Assembly (NCBI GenBank): GCA_002682825.1
Contig: NOKP01000001.1
Coordinates: 4,281,296 to 4,345,295 of the forward strand
Origin: Neonectria sp. B-13
Lineage: Eukaryota; Ascomycota; Sordariomycetes; Hypocreales; Nectriaceae
Length of the DNA stretch: 64,000 bases
Direction: 5' to 3'
Shown here: positions 25,331-35,039 of the stretch, piece by piece
How the letters are laid out: the number at the start of each line of letters is the position of its first letter
Numbering within the stretch: the stretch's first letter is position 1
Made by a program: the position numbers and the translations under genes
The notes under the pieces: model-generated
Databases searched by the model: none
The model's input: only the letters and a program-made list of their open reading frames with translations
What the model was told of the DNA's origin: nothing

Positions 25331-27694
25331 TCAAGCTGCCTTGGGAATGACGGCAATGTGCAGACCCTCTTTATCGTCGCGGATCTTCACCTCGGCTGTG
25401 TCTCCCATCTTTAGCTCACCCCTGATGATCTGATCTGCGAGGCCGTTGCTGATCTCGTTGGTGATGAGTCGGTGGAGAGGACGGGCACCAAACTTGGGGT
25501 CGTAGCCGCGCTCCGCAAGCCAGTCCTTGACGTGGTCGGGCACAGAGAGGGTGATGCGTCGGTCGTCAAGGCGCTGCTGTAGCTCCTTGAGGCGGATGTC
25601 GACGATGTCGCGGATGGCGCTGAGGGCTAGGCGCTTGAAGATGATGAAGGAGTCGATGCGGTTCAGGAATTCGGGAGGGTAAGCGGAAGCGACCACGTCC
25701 ATGACGGCCTTGCGGACCGAAGGGTGGATGTCACCGTCCGGTGTCTCCTTGTAAGGCTGCAGGTGATTTTGACCGACAAGGATGTCGGCACCCAGGTTGG
25801 AAGTCAGAACGATGATGGTGTTCTTGAAGTCGACCTTGTGGCCCTGGGCATCGGTGAGGTAGCCCTCGTCGAGGACCTGCAGCAACAGGGCCGAGATGTC
25901 TCGGTGCGCCTTCTCGAATTCGTCAAATAGCAGAACCGCATACGGCTTGCGGCGGACAGCCTCGGTCAGCTGGCCAGCATCGTCATAGCCGACGTAACCA
26001 GAGGGGGCTCCGATGAGGCGGGAAATGGTGTGTTTCTCCTGAAACTCTGACATGTCGAAGCGCACAACGGCGGACTCGGTCGAAAAAAGGAAGGCGGCGA
26101 GCTTCTTGCAGAGCTCCGTCTTGCCGACACCGGTGGGGCCAAGGAAGAAGAATGATGCCAGAGGCCTATTTTCGCCGCTCAAGCCAGCCCGTTGGAGGCG
26201 GACTGCATTGGAGACAGCCTTGATGGCTTCGTCCTGGCCTTTGACGGCTTCACGGAGACTGTCTTCCATGTGCACCAGTTTTTCAATGTGTCCAGAGGTT
26301 AGCTTGGTCACAGGAATGCCTGTAATTCGGGACACAACGTTGGCGATATCATCGGCAGTAACTGAGTCATGGATGAGAGTTTCGCCCTTGGACTCCGGGG
26401 CTTGACCCTCCTTCGGCAGCTTCTGCTCCAGTGTCGGGATGACACCGAACCTGAGTTCAGATGCACGACCAAAGGCGCCTTCTCTCTGAGCCTGTTCGAG
26501 TTCGAACTTGGCCTTGTCGAGGTCTTCCTGGATCTTCTTGACTGATTCGATCTCGGCCCTTTCCTTCTCCCATCGAGCATTCAACTCCGCGATTTCGTCG
26601 GAGTACTTCTGCAAGTCTTTCTCGAGCTTATCTCGTCGCTCTTTGCTTGCCACGTCGCTTTCTTTTCGGAGACTCTCAAGTTCGATTTGAATGGTCATGA
26701 TCTTGTGATCAAGACGCATGATGTCCTCGGGCTTGGATTCGTGTTGCAGTTTGAGGTGGCTGGCCGCTTCATCCATCAGATCAATGGCCTTGTCCGGAAG
26801 AAAACGGTCGGTAATGTAGCGGTTGGAAAAGGTCGCGGCGGCCACCAAGGCCCCATCGGAAATTCGGACACCATGGTGAACTTCGTACTTGTCTTTGATA
26901 CCTCGGAGAATGCTGATGGTATCCTCAACAGTAGGCTCGCTGACGACAATGGGCTGAAATCTTCGCGCCAGCGCAACATCCTTTTCGATTTGGCGATATT
27001 CGGTGAGGGTAGTCGCACCGCAGCATTGCAACTCTCCGCGAGCGAGAGCGGGCTTCAGAAGGTTGGAGGCGTCGATGGAGCCTTCAGCCTTTCCAAGCCC
27101 AAGCAGGGTGTGTAGCTCGTCGATGAACAGGATGACCTCGCCCTTTGCCTTCTCCACCTCATTGAGCACCTTCTTCAGCCTCTCCTCAAAGTCACCCCGG
27201 AACTTAGCACCAGCAATGAGGGATCCAAGATCCAAGCTGATGACCCTCTTGTTTTTGACACTCTCGGGGACGTCACCACGCACGATTCGCAACGCGAGTC
27301 CCTCGAGAATTGCGGTCTTGCCTGTCCCGGCATTTCCGATCAGAACCGGGTTGTTCTTCGTGCGGCGTGACAGGATCTGGATGGTCCTCTGGATTTCGGC
27401 ATCCCTTCCGATTACGGGATCCAGCTTTCCATCCTTAGCCCTTGCCGTCAGGTCAACGCCGAATTGCTCCAGAGCCGGCTTCTCTTCTTCACCGCCCATA
27501 TTCATGCGGTGTGTTCCACCGGGGGGATGAGGTCTGCCATTTGCGTAGGTTCGGATGGCAATGCTCGGGATCAATCGTGATGTTGTCGGGCGGGCAATCT
27601 GCGTTGCCAGCACTCGTGTAAGTGGTCGGAGGGATCGGGTCGGTGCCACTGCCAGGCGCTGAGCCGACGTAATTAATTGTCTGCGTGCCTGCAT
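25331..27694 (-). CDS. HSP78: mitochondrial disaggregase Hsp78 (ClpB/Hsp100 family)
   Basis: A single exon encodes 787 residues. Hsp78 is the mitochondrial matrix AAA+ unfoldase that works with mitochondrial Hsp70 to resolubilise aggregates. The first about 50 residues are Arg/Ser-rich without acidic residues ([20 protein letters not shown]), a matrix presequence. The ClpB N-domain is absent, as in yeast Hsp78. NBD1 has Walker A GNAGTGKT (120-127) and Walker [15 protein letters not shown] coiled-coil middle domain follows (about 320-420). NBD2 has GPTGVGKT (about 515) and [11 protein letters not shown], and the chain ends in a D2 small domain ([22 protein letters not shown]). It shares a 414-base promoter with ribosomal protein L6, with a heat-shock-like element about 115 bases upstream of its ATG. 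Confidence 0.96.
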   Translation of the reverse strand: MQARRQLITSAQRLAVAPTRSLRPLTRVLATQIARPTTSRLIPSIAIRTYANGRPHPPGGTHRMNMGGEEEKPALEQFGVDLTARAKDGKLDPVIGRDAEIQRTIQILSRRTKNNPVLIGNAGTGKTAILEGLALRIVRGDVPESVKNKRVISLDLGSLIAGAKFRGDFEERLKKVLNEVEKAKGEVILFIDELHTLLGLGKAEGSIDASNLLKPALARGELQCCGATTLTEYRQIEKDVALARRFQPIVVSEPTVEDTISILRGIKDKYEVHHGVRISDGALVAAATFSNRYITDRFLPDKAIDLMDEAASHLKLQHESKPEDIMRLDHKIMTIQIELESLRKESDVASKERRDKLEKDLQKYSDEIAELNARWEKERAEIESVKKIQEDLDKAKFELEQAQREGAFGRASELRFGVIPTLEQKLPKEGQAPESKGETLIHDSVTADDIANVVSRITGIPVTKLTSGHIEKLVHMEDSLREAVKGQDEAIKAVSNAVRLQRAGLSGENRPLASFFFLGPTGVGKTELCKKLAAFLFSTESAVVRFDMSEFQEKHTISRLIGAPSGYVGYDDAGQLTEAVRRKPYAVLLFDEFEKAHRDISALLLQVLDEGYLTDAQGHKVDFKNTIIVLTSNLGADILVGQNHLQPYKETPDGDIHPSVRKAVMDVVASAYPPEFLNRIDSFIIFKRLALSAIRDIVDIRLKELQQRLDDRRITLSVPDHVKDWLAERGYDPKFGARPLHRLITNEISNGLADQIIRGELKMGDTAEVKIRDDKEGLHIAVIPKAA

Positions 27695-27808
27695 GTTGGC
27701 AATTGAAGCATGGAGAAAAGAAAAAGAAGGAGATGATTCTTTTGAGGAACAAGAGAGAAGGTCCTACATCGCTACGCGGGAGGGAGAGGCTTCAATTTCA
27801 ACACGTCG

Positions 27809-27818
27809 GGAAGCTTCG
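27809..27818. promoter_or_regulatory. heat-shock element core GGAAGCTTCG
   Basis: The sequence GGAAGCTTCG fits nGAAnnTTCn, two head-to-head units of the Hsf1 site. It lies about 115 bases upstream of the HSP78 ATG. Two more TTC units sit at 27791-27799 but are out of the ideal 5-base phase. Hsf1 control is known for yeast HSP78; here it is inferred. Confidence 0.5.
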
Positions 27819-28077
27819 GCCAGAGGTCTCATGACGACAGGAGCACTTTCTCGCACTTTCCGGCGCCCTCGGCGCCGAGAGCCACTTATCTTATCATCAC
27901 GTGTTTGAAGCCCCATGTCTGGCCCGCGGAGCGACAGTGGGGGTACGTACTATTTCCTTATTGGGTTAGCCCCAGAGGGTTCACATTTTGATTCCCACAA
28001 ACTCGCTAGTGGCGCTCACAAGAATTCTAACATTTCCGGGCGCATCATCACCAAGTGTCTTCCTTTCCTTACCACCC

Positions 28078-28087
28078 AACCCTAACC
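28078..28087 (+). promoter_or_regulatory. AACCCTAACC telomere-like box in RPL6 leader
   Basis: AACCCTAACC ends 22 bases before the RPL6 ATG. AACCCTAA-type boxes are bound by Tbf1-like factors in ribosomal protein promoters of several ascomycetes. A position this close to the ATG may instead make it part of the transcribed leader. Confidence 0.35.
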
Positions 28088-28108
28088 ACCAGCCAGGAGA
28101 GAGTCACC

Positions 28109-29053
28109 ATGTCGACGACGAAGCCCACGACCAAGACGTTCGGGAAGTCGACCCGGGAGGTTCCCGCTCCCTCGGAGAAGGCCAAGAAGTGGTACAGCGC
28201 CGAAGATGATGCCGAGAACAAGAAGGTGAGTCTTTGGTGATGCCTCTCAACGCACACATACACCCATCGGAGGCGAGGCTTGATACAGGGAGCGAATGGG
28301 GATGCCTGCACATTGGCAATGCCGCTTTCAACGTGGGCGCCTGGGCTTGGAACCAGGGCTCGCGAAGTCGGAGCCCAAATATTCGCACCCGTTCAAGACT
28401 CACCCACTCCAATGTCATGGTGATTGGCGACGTGGATATTCCACAGAGGCCACTGCGTTTGCAAACAGAACCAGCCGTGCTGACAGTTTCAAATCACAGG
28501 TCCGCAAGACTATCCGATCTTGGACCCCTCGCAAGTCCCTCGAGGCTGGCACCGTCCTCATCCTCCTCGCTGGCCGCTTCCGTGGCAAGCGTGTCGTTCT
28601 CCTGAAGACCCTCGAGCAGGGTGTCCTCCTTGTCACCGGCCCCTTCAAGATCAACGGTGTCCCCCTCCGACGAGTCAACTCCCGATACGTCATCGCCACC
28701 TCTTACAAGGTCGACGTCTCTGGCCTCGATGCCAAGAAGGTTGACGAGATCTCCCAACCCAAGTACTTCACCGCCGACAAGGCCAAGGACAAGGCTGGCG
28801 AGGAGGCCTTCTTCAAGCAGGGAGAGAAGCCCCAGGTATGAATTCCTGGAGTCGGTGTGGAATTTCGTGAGTTTTGGTGACTGACTTTGTGGCCCCACAG
28901 AAGAAGGAGATCAGCAGCAGCCGCGCTGCCGACCAGAAGGCCGTCGACAAGGCCCTGATCGCCAGCATCAAGAAGGTGGACCTGTTGGCCAGCTACCTCG
29001 GTAGCTCCTTCAGCTTGCGAAAGGGTGACAAGCCCCACGAGATGGCGTGGTAA
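28109..29053 (+). CDS. RPL6: 60S ribosomal protein L6 (eL6)
   Basis: Three exons (28109-28225, 28500-28835, 28901-29053) give 201 residues. The protein is a structural part of the large cytosolic ribosomal subunit. The basic N-terminus [19 protein letters not shown] is followed by [12 protein letters not shown], then the conserved core [21 protein letters not shown] with [20 protein letters not shown] and [20 protein letters not shown], and a Lys-rich C-terminus ending in [10 protein letters not shown]. The first intron, 274 bases, is long for this window. Such introns in ribosomal protein genes often host snoRNAs, but no convincing C and D boxes were seen. It ends 500 bases from the convergent DPP3 gene. 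Confidence 0.95.
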
Positions 29054-29553
29054 ACGTGTGCAATCTTGCGCCGGGGCTTGAGGAGTACCAGGGTTGCGAC
29101 GACGGGTTGTGGAACGGGAAGGGCCTCCAAAATGGGCTGGTTTGGCCAATTGCATTTGGAAGTCGACGGCATCGGTCACATTTTGGCGTCTGTAATCAGG
29201 GTTTACAGTCAAAAAACAAACGAGCATACAAAATCTACCAGGCTTCCGGTGAGAGGCCGTCATGATAAACAACCACTCGGAGTATCCGTCTTTTATATCC
29301 CGGAGTGAATACACAACGCGAGCGACTTTTGGGCACTCTTCTGGACCGGACTTGACTGGACATGAGGACTGCATTTGGGGTGAAGATTCGAGGCTATGCT
29401 TTTTGGGTTGGTGGAACATCGTCCCTTCATGGTGGTGACCGACTTTGTCGGGGATCAGTACCGAAATAGCATCATGGCTTGCTTTCTTCTATTCTACAAT
29501 GACTAGCCCTCTTTCATGGTCATGAGTGCTACATGTCCCCAGCTATGCTTTTC
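29054..29553. other. intergenic between convergent RPL6 and DPP3
   Basis: This 500-base gap holds the 3' flanks of two convergent genes. Nothing else was seen. Confidence 0.6.
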
Positions 29554-32099
29554 TTACAAGTTCCTGTCTGCCCAGCTCTCAACCATGCCGGCGAGCGACG
29601 CCTCGTAGTGCTTGATTGAGACCTTGCCCGTAGCTTCGTCCAGGTAGGTGTTGGCTTGGACGAAGACCTTCCGGGGCTGCTTGTTGGCGAGGACAATGTC
29701 GCGGACCTTGGTGCCCCAAAAGTCGGGATCGACAGTCGTCATGTGAACGTAGAAGTCCGTGCCGGTCTTGACATCGGCGGCGGACTTGTAGACGTGTAGT
29801 TTCTGCAGGTACTTGGCAACAGCTAGAGATTTTGTGAGCATGAGATCCTAGCAAGGGAAAGGGTTAAAACAACGTACCGTCGCGGCCTGCAGTAAGAATC
29901 TTGGAGCGGTCCAGCTTGATGGTCAAGTCCGACAGATCACTCTCCTTGTAGTCCAGCTTGCAGAAATCATCCTCAGCCTCAAGGAAGCACTTGAGGATAG
30001 AGAAGCGAGCCTGGCTGTGAGCCTGGCCCCATTTCTGGCTTTTGGGGTCCCACATCTCCAAGGAACCGAGGCCAGAGCGAGCCATAGACAAGTATGAAGC
30101 ATAGAGGACGTCACCGGCCTCACCGTTGATATCCTCGGAACCGTCGCCGAAGCCAAAGATCTTAAGGACGGGGAACTCGCAGCTTAGGTGCATAGCGACA
30201 AGCTCAGCTCGGCACTCCTCATATGAGGCAGCGATGCTGCCGAAGACAGAGCCCCAAGTCTGGCCAGGCTTGTACCATGTCGAGATGGGCTTGTTATCGA
30301 CAGGGCTGACTGGGGGGTTCTCCTTGTCGAAGTTGAAATTGCCGGGAGACGTCTCCTGTAGGAGCTTACCGCAACCGTGGCCTAACGCGAGTTAGTGAGG
30401 GGGAAATTAGATATCTTTTCACGAAACGCACCGGTAAGTTCGTGCAGGCCAACTTGGACTTCGAAAGAAGGGTCGCGCTGCTTCTTGTAGACCTCTAGGT
30501 CCTCATCACGAATGAAGGGGATCTTCTCGTTGGGGGCCTTGGCACTCATGACATTTCCAAGAGACACGTTCTTGAAGCCCTCGGTTTGTCGGATATCATC
30601 GTAGTTGGGGCTAAAGGGCATGAGTTAGTGTCATGAAAACAGGTGAATTATGATTGATTCGGCTGAGCCGAGCCTAAAATGAACTCACATGTTGATGCCA
30701 GCAGGAATGCCAGAGCCTTTGACGATCAGTTAGTCTCATCACAGCGAGAACAAAATGGGGCAATTACCAGCAAAGGTGAGAACTTCCAGGGAGGTGAAAT
30801 CAGGGGACAAGAACTTGTCCTTCTCGAAATCTTTGCCCCAAGGCAGGAGGGGAATGAGAGAGGGCGCTGCGTCAACAAGCGCACCAAAGGCACGGGTTCG
30901 TTCCACTGAAATTCGTCAGTTGGTGTCCAAGTAGACCGAGCAAGAGAATAATGAGCTAACAGTTAACCACTGCGAAACTCGTTAGCAAACAGTTCATATC
31001 TAAGATAGTATGGTGGGGGCAACGAACCGGAAGCAAAGCCTTCCCACTCGCCACGAATGCCAGCAGGATCTCGGTACGTCTCGATAAACCCGATGTTAGA
31101 CTCAACCATGGGGCCTCTGTCCTTAATCCAGTATCGCTGACTATCCTTGAAAGCCTCCAGAGAACCACTCTCAAAGGACTTGCTGTAAGCGGAGTGCATG
31201 TTCTTCTGGTTGTCGTTGTCCGAGTTCTCGCCAGCCTGCTTGATGTAGGCAGCGATGCTTCTCATCTCCTCAGCATAGTCGCCATAGGTAAGCTTGATGG
31301 TCTTGCCCTTCAGGAGACCGTCCTCGAAAGTGAACTTGGTCTCCTTGCCGATGTCTCCGCCTTCGGCAGGGACGCTAGACACGGCAGAAGCAATTAGAAT
31401 CTCAAAGTTGCCATCCGACAGCTTTCGCAACCTGTTGTTCTCGGGAAGCTGTCCCTTGGACTCCATCCAGTCAGAAATGGCCTTGATCTCGTCCTTGGTG
31501 ATTTCTGAGGACTCGGGGTAGTAGGTGGTCATGTGGCCATCATCAGGGTATCCCAGGTGCATGATGGCGGAGTTGTCAGCACCAAAGATGGCACCCTTGG
31601 TGGCCTCGTAGAACTTGGTGGCCTCAGGAGAGGTAGCTGCGAGAGCTGCCACGCTCTTCTCGCTGCATCGGGGAATGAACTTGGCGTCTCCGAAGCTCTT
31701 GTAGTTGCCATTGTTGCCAAGGAACATGACGGCATACTCGAGGAAGTGAGTGAGTTCAGACTCCTCAATGCCAGCCTTCTTGCCCAAAGAGTTCCAGTCG
31801 CCGCCGGCAGACTTGTGAAGAGCCACAATCAAGTCATAGATGGGCTCAGACTCGGGAGAGATTTGACGCAAGACGATTCTGGTACCAGCAAAGGCAGCCC
31901 TAGGAGTGTACGTTTAGCTACAGGCACGGGGACAAAGCTTATAGGTCACTTAGAGGCTAAGAGAAACAACGTACTTGCTGATGAAGTGCGCATAGCGCTT
32001 CTGCTTGTCGGTCAGAGGCTCAAAGTGCTTCTCAATCTCGAGGCGGACAACCGAGGGCGGCTGATCGGCGAGGTAGTGGACCAGCTCGTGCGAGTTCAT
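29554..32099 (-). CDS. DPP3: dipeptidyl peptidase III (zinc metallopeptidase M49)
   Basis: Eight exons (complement of 29554-29822, 29878-30381, 30432-30610, 30689-30716, 30768-30905, 30961-30969, 31028-31899, 31975-32099) give 707 residues. The enzyme removes dipeptides from the N-terminus of short peptides in the cytosol. The zinc site is HELTGH at 447-452 with EECRAE at 505-510; the family norm is HELLGH, so Thr replaces the second Leu. Conserved blocks include [29 protein letters not shown] and [20 protein letters not shown] 9-base exon (30961-30969) is needed to read EGFAS-VVN-LERTRAF, which matches human GFVAVVNK. The start at 32099 ([14 protein letters not shown]) matches family length. 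An in-frame ATG 51 codons upstream, at 32252, would add a mitochondrial-type presequence. Confidence 0.93.
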
Positions 32100-32252
32100 G
32101 ATGGCCGAGGTGGAAAATCTCTGATGAGTGTGTCGGAAGGACCTGGGAAAGTGAGGGACGCGACGTCGTGTGGGGATTGAGGGCTTGAAGGCTGCGATTC
32201 GGAGCGATGGCAGTCTTCGGAGAATGAAAGACGGTGAGACTGCGGAAGACAT
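32100..32252 (-). other. optional N-terminal extension of DPP3 (presequence-like)
   Basis: The DPP3 frame stays open from an ATG at 32252 to the conserved start at 32099. The 51 codons are rich in Arg, Ser, Phe and Pro with no acidic residue (it begins MSSAVSPSFILRRLPSLR and ends HTHQRFSTSAI), which is typical of matrix-targeting peptides. Use of both starts would give mitochondrial and cytosolic isoforms. Confidence 0.55.
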
Positions 32253-34309
32253 CGAGGGCGGTTCACAGTGGCCGTATTCACTGTCGGCCAATATCGAGCT
32301 CCTGCCAGACGTGTCCAGGCGACACAGACGCGGGGGACCTTTTGGTGAGGCGCAGGCAGCAGATTCCTATTACAGCTAGTGGACGGTGTTCATTTCCCCA
32401 CCTTTGCATTTCTGCCTGAGGTGATGATGTCAGTTGGGCCCAGCGGGGCACGGCTGAGGGGTCGAACTCGAGCTTCGAAAACAGGCCTGTTGTGTGAAAG
32501 TATTTTGGAATATCTGGTCAATCTAGAGTAGAAAATATTATATGTTCAAGTCCCACAGTCATAAGAATAAACCCACAGCCTGGAGGTTTGCAAGTGCGGT
32601 ACAAGCCATCCGTAATGCTAAACTGGTGGTGCGGATTGCCATGTGCAAAGGTGACTGAAGATGTTAACTCACCAAAGAGGGCTGTGTCAATCTGGCAGAT
32701 GCCCCTCAACCCCTCCAAGTCGCAGCAGCTCTGCCTTCACTGGAAATCAATGGAAGGCAGTGAATGGCGTGAGCCTCAGCCACTCGGAGGAGGGGTAGCC
32801 CGGGGTGGCTTGTGGCTTGTAGCTTGTGGCTTGTGGAAAATTCGCGGGAACCCGTGGGTGGTGTAAAGCGGTTGGTGGCTGGCTCATCACATCGCAAGCA
32901 GCGACGACATGAAAAGTCACAATCGCGCTGAGGAGCTCCCAAACACTACCGTTGACTCAATGTAACGGTTGTAAGTGATTCAGGAGACTTACAGGAACTA
33001 TTAATCTTGTCTAAGCGCCGATTGAAGTCGAGGAAGGTAAAGAAGGTAAAATTGAAAGTCATTCGTACAACTTGCAGTTAACAATCACTGGCTCTGTGCG
33101 TCTACTTATGCTTGACACTTGGCTAAATTCGCCTTTCAAGGCATTCCCGCCTTAAACAGCGCTTGGGGATTGAACTTGCCTAATTAGAAACCTTTGGTGC
33201 GTATTACTCGCAGACGCTCGGTCGGGATCGTGTCTCCCACGCCACCACAACCCTGAGCTGAGGAAGTGCATCTCGGTGTATACGCATGTGCAAGCATCTC
33301 TGAAACAGACCTGAGCTCAAATCAAGGCTAGGCTGGTGACTGGGAACGTCGGGTAGCCCCTCAGCCTCCATTAAACTACAGTATGTAAGAGCCAAGCACT
33401 GAATAGACGCATCTGTCTTGCGTCACCAATCCGAATCGGCATCACATCTTCCCGACTTCGTTACATTGTGGCACAGCTCTCGGTGAAAACCAGTGCGGCA
33501 AAGGGTTGAAGGGGTCCTAGAGGCGACTTGTCATATCTAGGCCATTGAGGACTGGGGTGGCTGTTACCGGAAACTTCGGACCGGATGACAGTGTCCGAGA
33601 ATTGGTCCGGGATAAAGAAACAACCACAAGAGTTCTACGAATAGTACAAGGGCATTCTGTGTCTGGGATACGTCCCCCCACTCGCACACCCGCGGGGCGA
33701 GCTATACGGGCGCACAGGGTCTTGATTGCTACCCGTACGTATGTATGGTGCTCGACGCAATTTCATGTCATGGGGATATGAAAGGCACATCATATCATTA
33801 AAGCTGTCGGCTGGAGACAAAAGTGAATGCCACACCCACACCACGCCGCCTGGGCACACGAGCAGGATGCCGACCCGATGCTTCATTCCGAGTGGACTGC
33901 CGTACGGAGCTCCGGACTTACTAGCTGAAGATTAGTGCTTCACCGCGGGAATGCGGGAAAAGTAAGGTACGGGTCTAAACGGGGAAATACGGTCCGCGAA
34001 ACCCGAGTTCAAGCAAGATGATCCAACGAGAGTGGTCGTTGCTCAAGGCGGGAGGTAATTAACAGTCAGTGTGTTAACTAGGCCAATTGATAAAGTCGTA
34101 GGCAAACCTATTGTGCCACAGTGAGACTCGGACGTCGAGGAAACCGAGAAAGGTAACACTCGGTTGATGAGAACGAGCAGTAGCGGTGTGACTTTGACGA
34201 GCTGTAAATGGGGCAATTGGCAACGGAGTACTTCGTTCAACAGGAAGTAATTAGCCGGGGATGAAACCGGCGAGCAAGGCGTGCTGCAAGAAAGGACTAG
34301 AAATGGATA

Positions 34310-34371
34310 CTGGTGGACACTCCGACACTGTTGTAGGGCACACCAACCGACACTGTCGGAGTGTCCACCAG
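34310..34371. repeat. perfect 18-bp inverted repeat (hairpin)
   Basis: CTGGTGGACACTCCGACA at 34310-34327 and its exact reverse complement at 34354-34371 flank a 26-base spacer. The spacer edges also create a direct repeat CCGACACTGT (34322-34331 and 34347-34356). The structure could fold into a stable stem in DNA or RNA. No coding frame surrounds it. Confidence 0.85.
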
Positions 34372-35012
34372 CGTCAGTGCCCATCCATGATCCGCCCACC
34401 GAGCCATTACTTCGGAATGCCAACTTGCCAGCCGGACCGAGTGTCGAGGGGTGGAGAGTTGATGTGGTTGCCCAGCTAGTCCAGGGACTTCGGCCGGGGA
34501 AGCAGGAAGAGTCGACGGTGTGCTCCAATCTTGCCTTGTTGGGAGGCGAATGCCCCGAGTGGTTGGCTGATGGTCAGACTAGGTAGGTGTTGGGTGGTTG
34601 TTTGGGGATGAGGCGTGACGGGATGGAATGGGGGACTTGACAAAGTAGATCAAATTTGGGGGTCAATTGTCACATCTCCACCCTCAACGCTAATTGAGGC
34701 TTGGGAGAGAGCAAAAGAAGAGAATTGCATCTCCCTAGATGGGCACTCACTTTCTGTTTCATTTCCATGGTCGTAATTTTGCGTCTCATTGATTCACCGC
34801 AACCGTGAATGAAAGATGAGGTCCGGTCAGCGTCCAGTGGAAACCGCAGGCTGTGCGCGGCTCTGTGGGGCGCCACCACCTCCGCCTGACCTCGAGAAAC
34901 CCGCGACCCCCACGCTATAAGTGCATCCATGGCTGTTGAGCTCCACGCCCAGAGCACGGCCTGGTTAGGCAACGACAGGGATCATTTCCTCTTTTACGCC
35001 CCAAGGGCGCCA

Positions 35013-35039
35013 GAGGGTGAGGTGGGGTGGGGTGGGGTG
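35013..35039 (+). repeat. G-tract cluster, quadruplex-capable
   Basis: Four G-tracts of 3-4 bases with short T/TGA-type spacers fall within 27 bases on the plus strand (GGGTGAGGTGGGGTGGGG continued by another TGGGG). This fits the usual quadruplex pattern. It lies in the gene-poor stretch. Confidence 0.6.

Larger units (their letters stand above)
27695..28108. other. divergent promoter, HSP78 and RPL6
   Basis: This 414-base gap must drive a heat-inducible chaperone gene to the left and a ribosomal protein gene to the right. It contains a palindromic heat-shock core (27809-27818), a CACGTG E-box at 27899-27904 and a telomere-like AACCCTAACC in the RPL6 leader. Confidence 0.6.

Noticed and set aside
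28226..28499. possible snoRNA in the first RPL6 intron
   Set aside because: A GTGATGC and a CTGA can be found, but they are about 230 bases apart, with no terminal stem and no good C box (RUGAUGA), so no box C/D RNA is supported.
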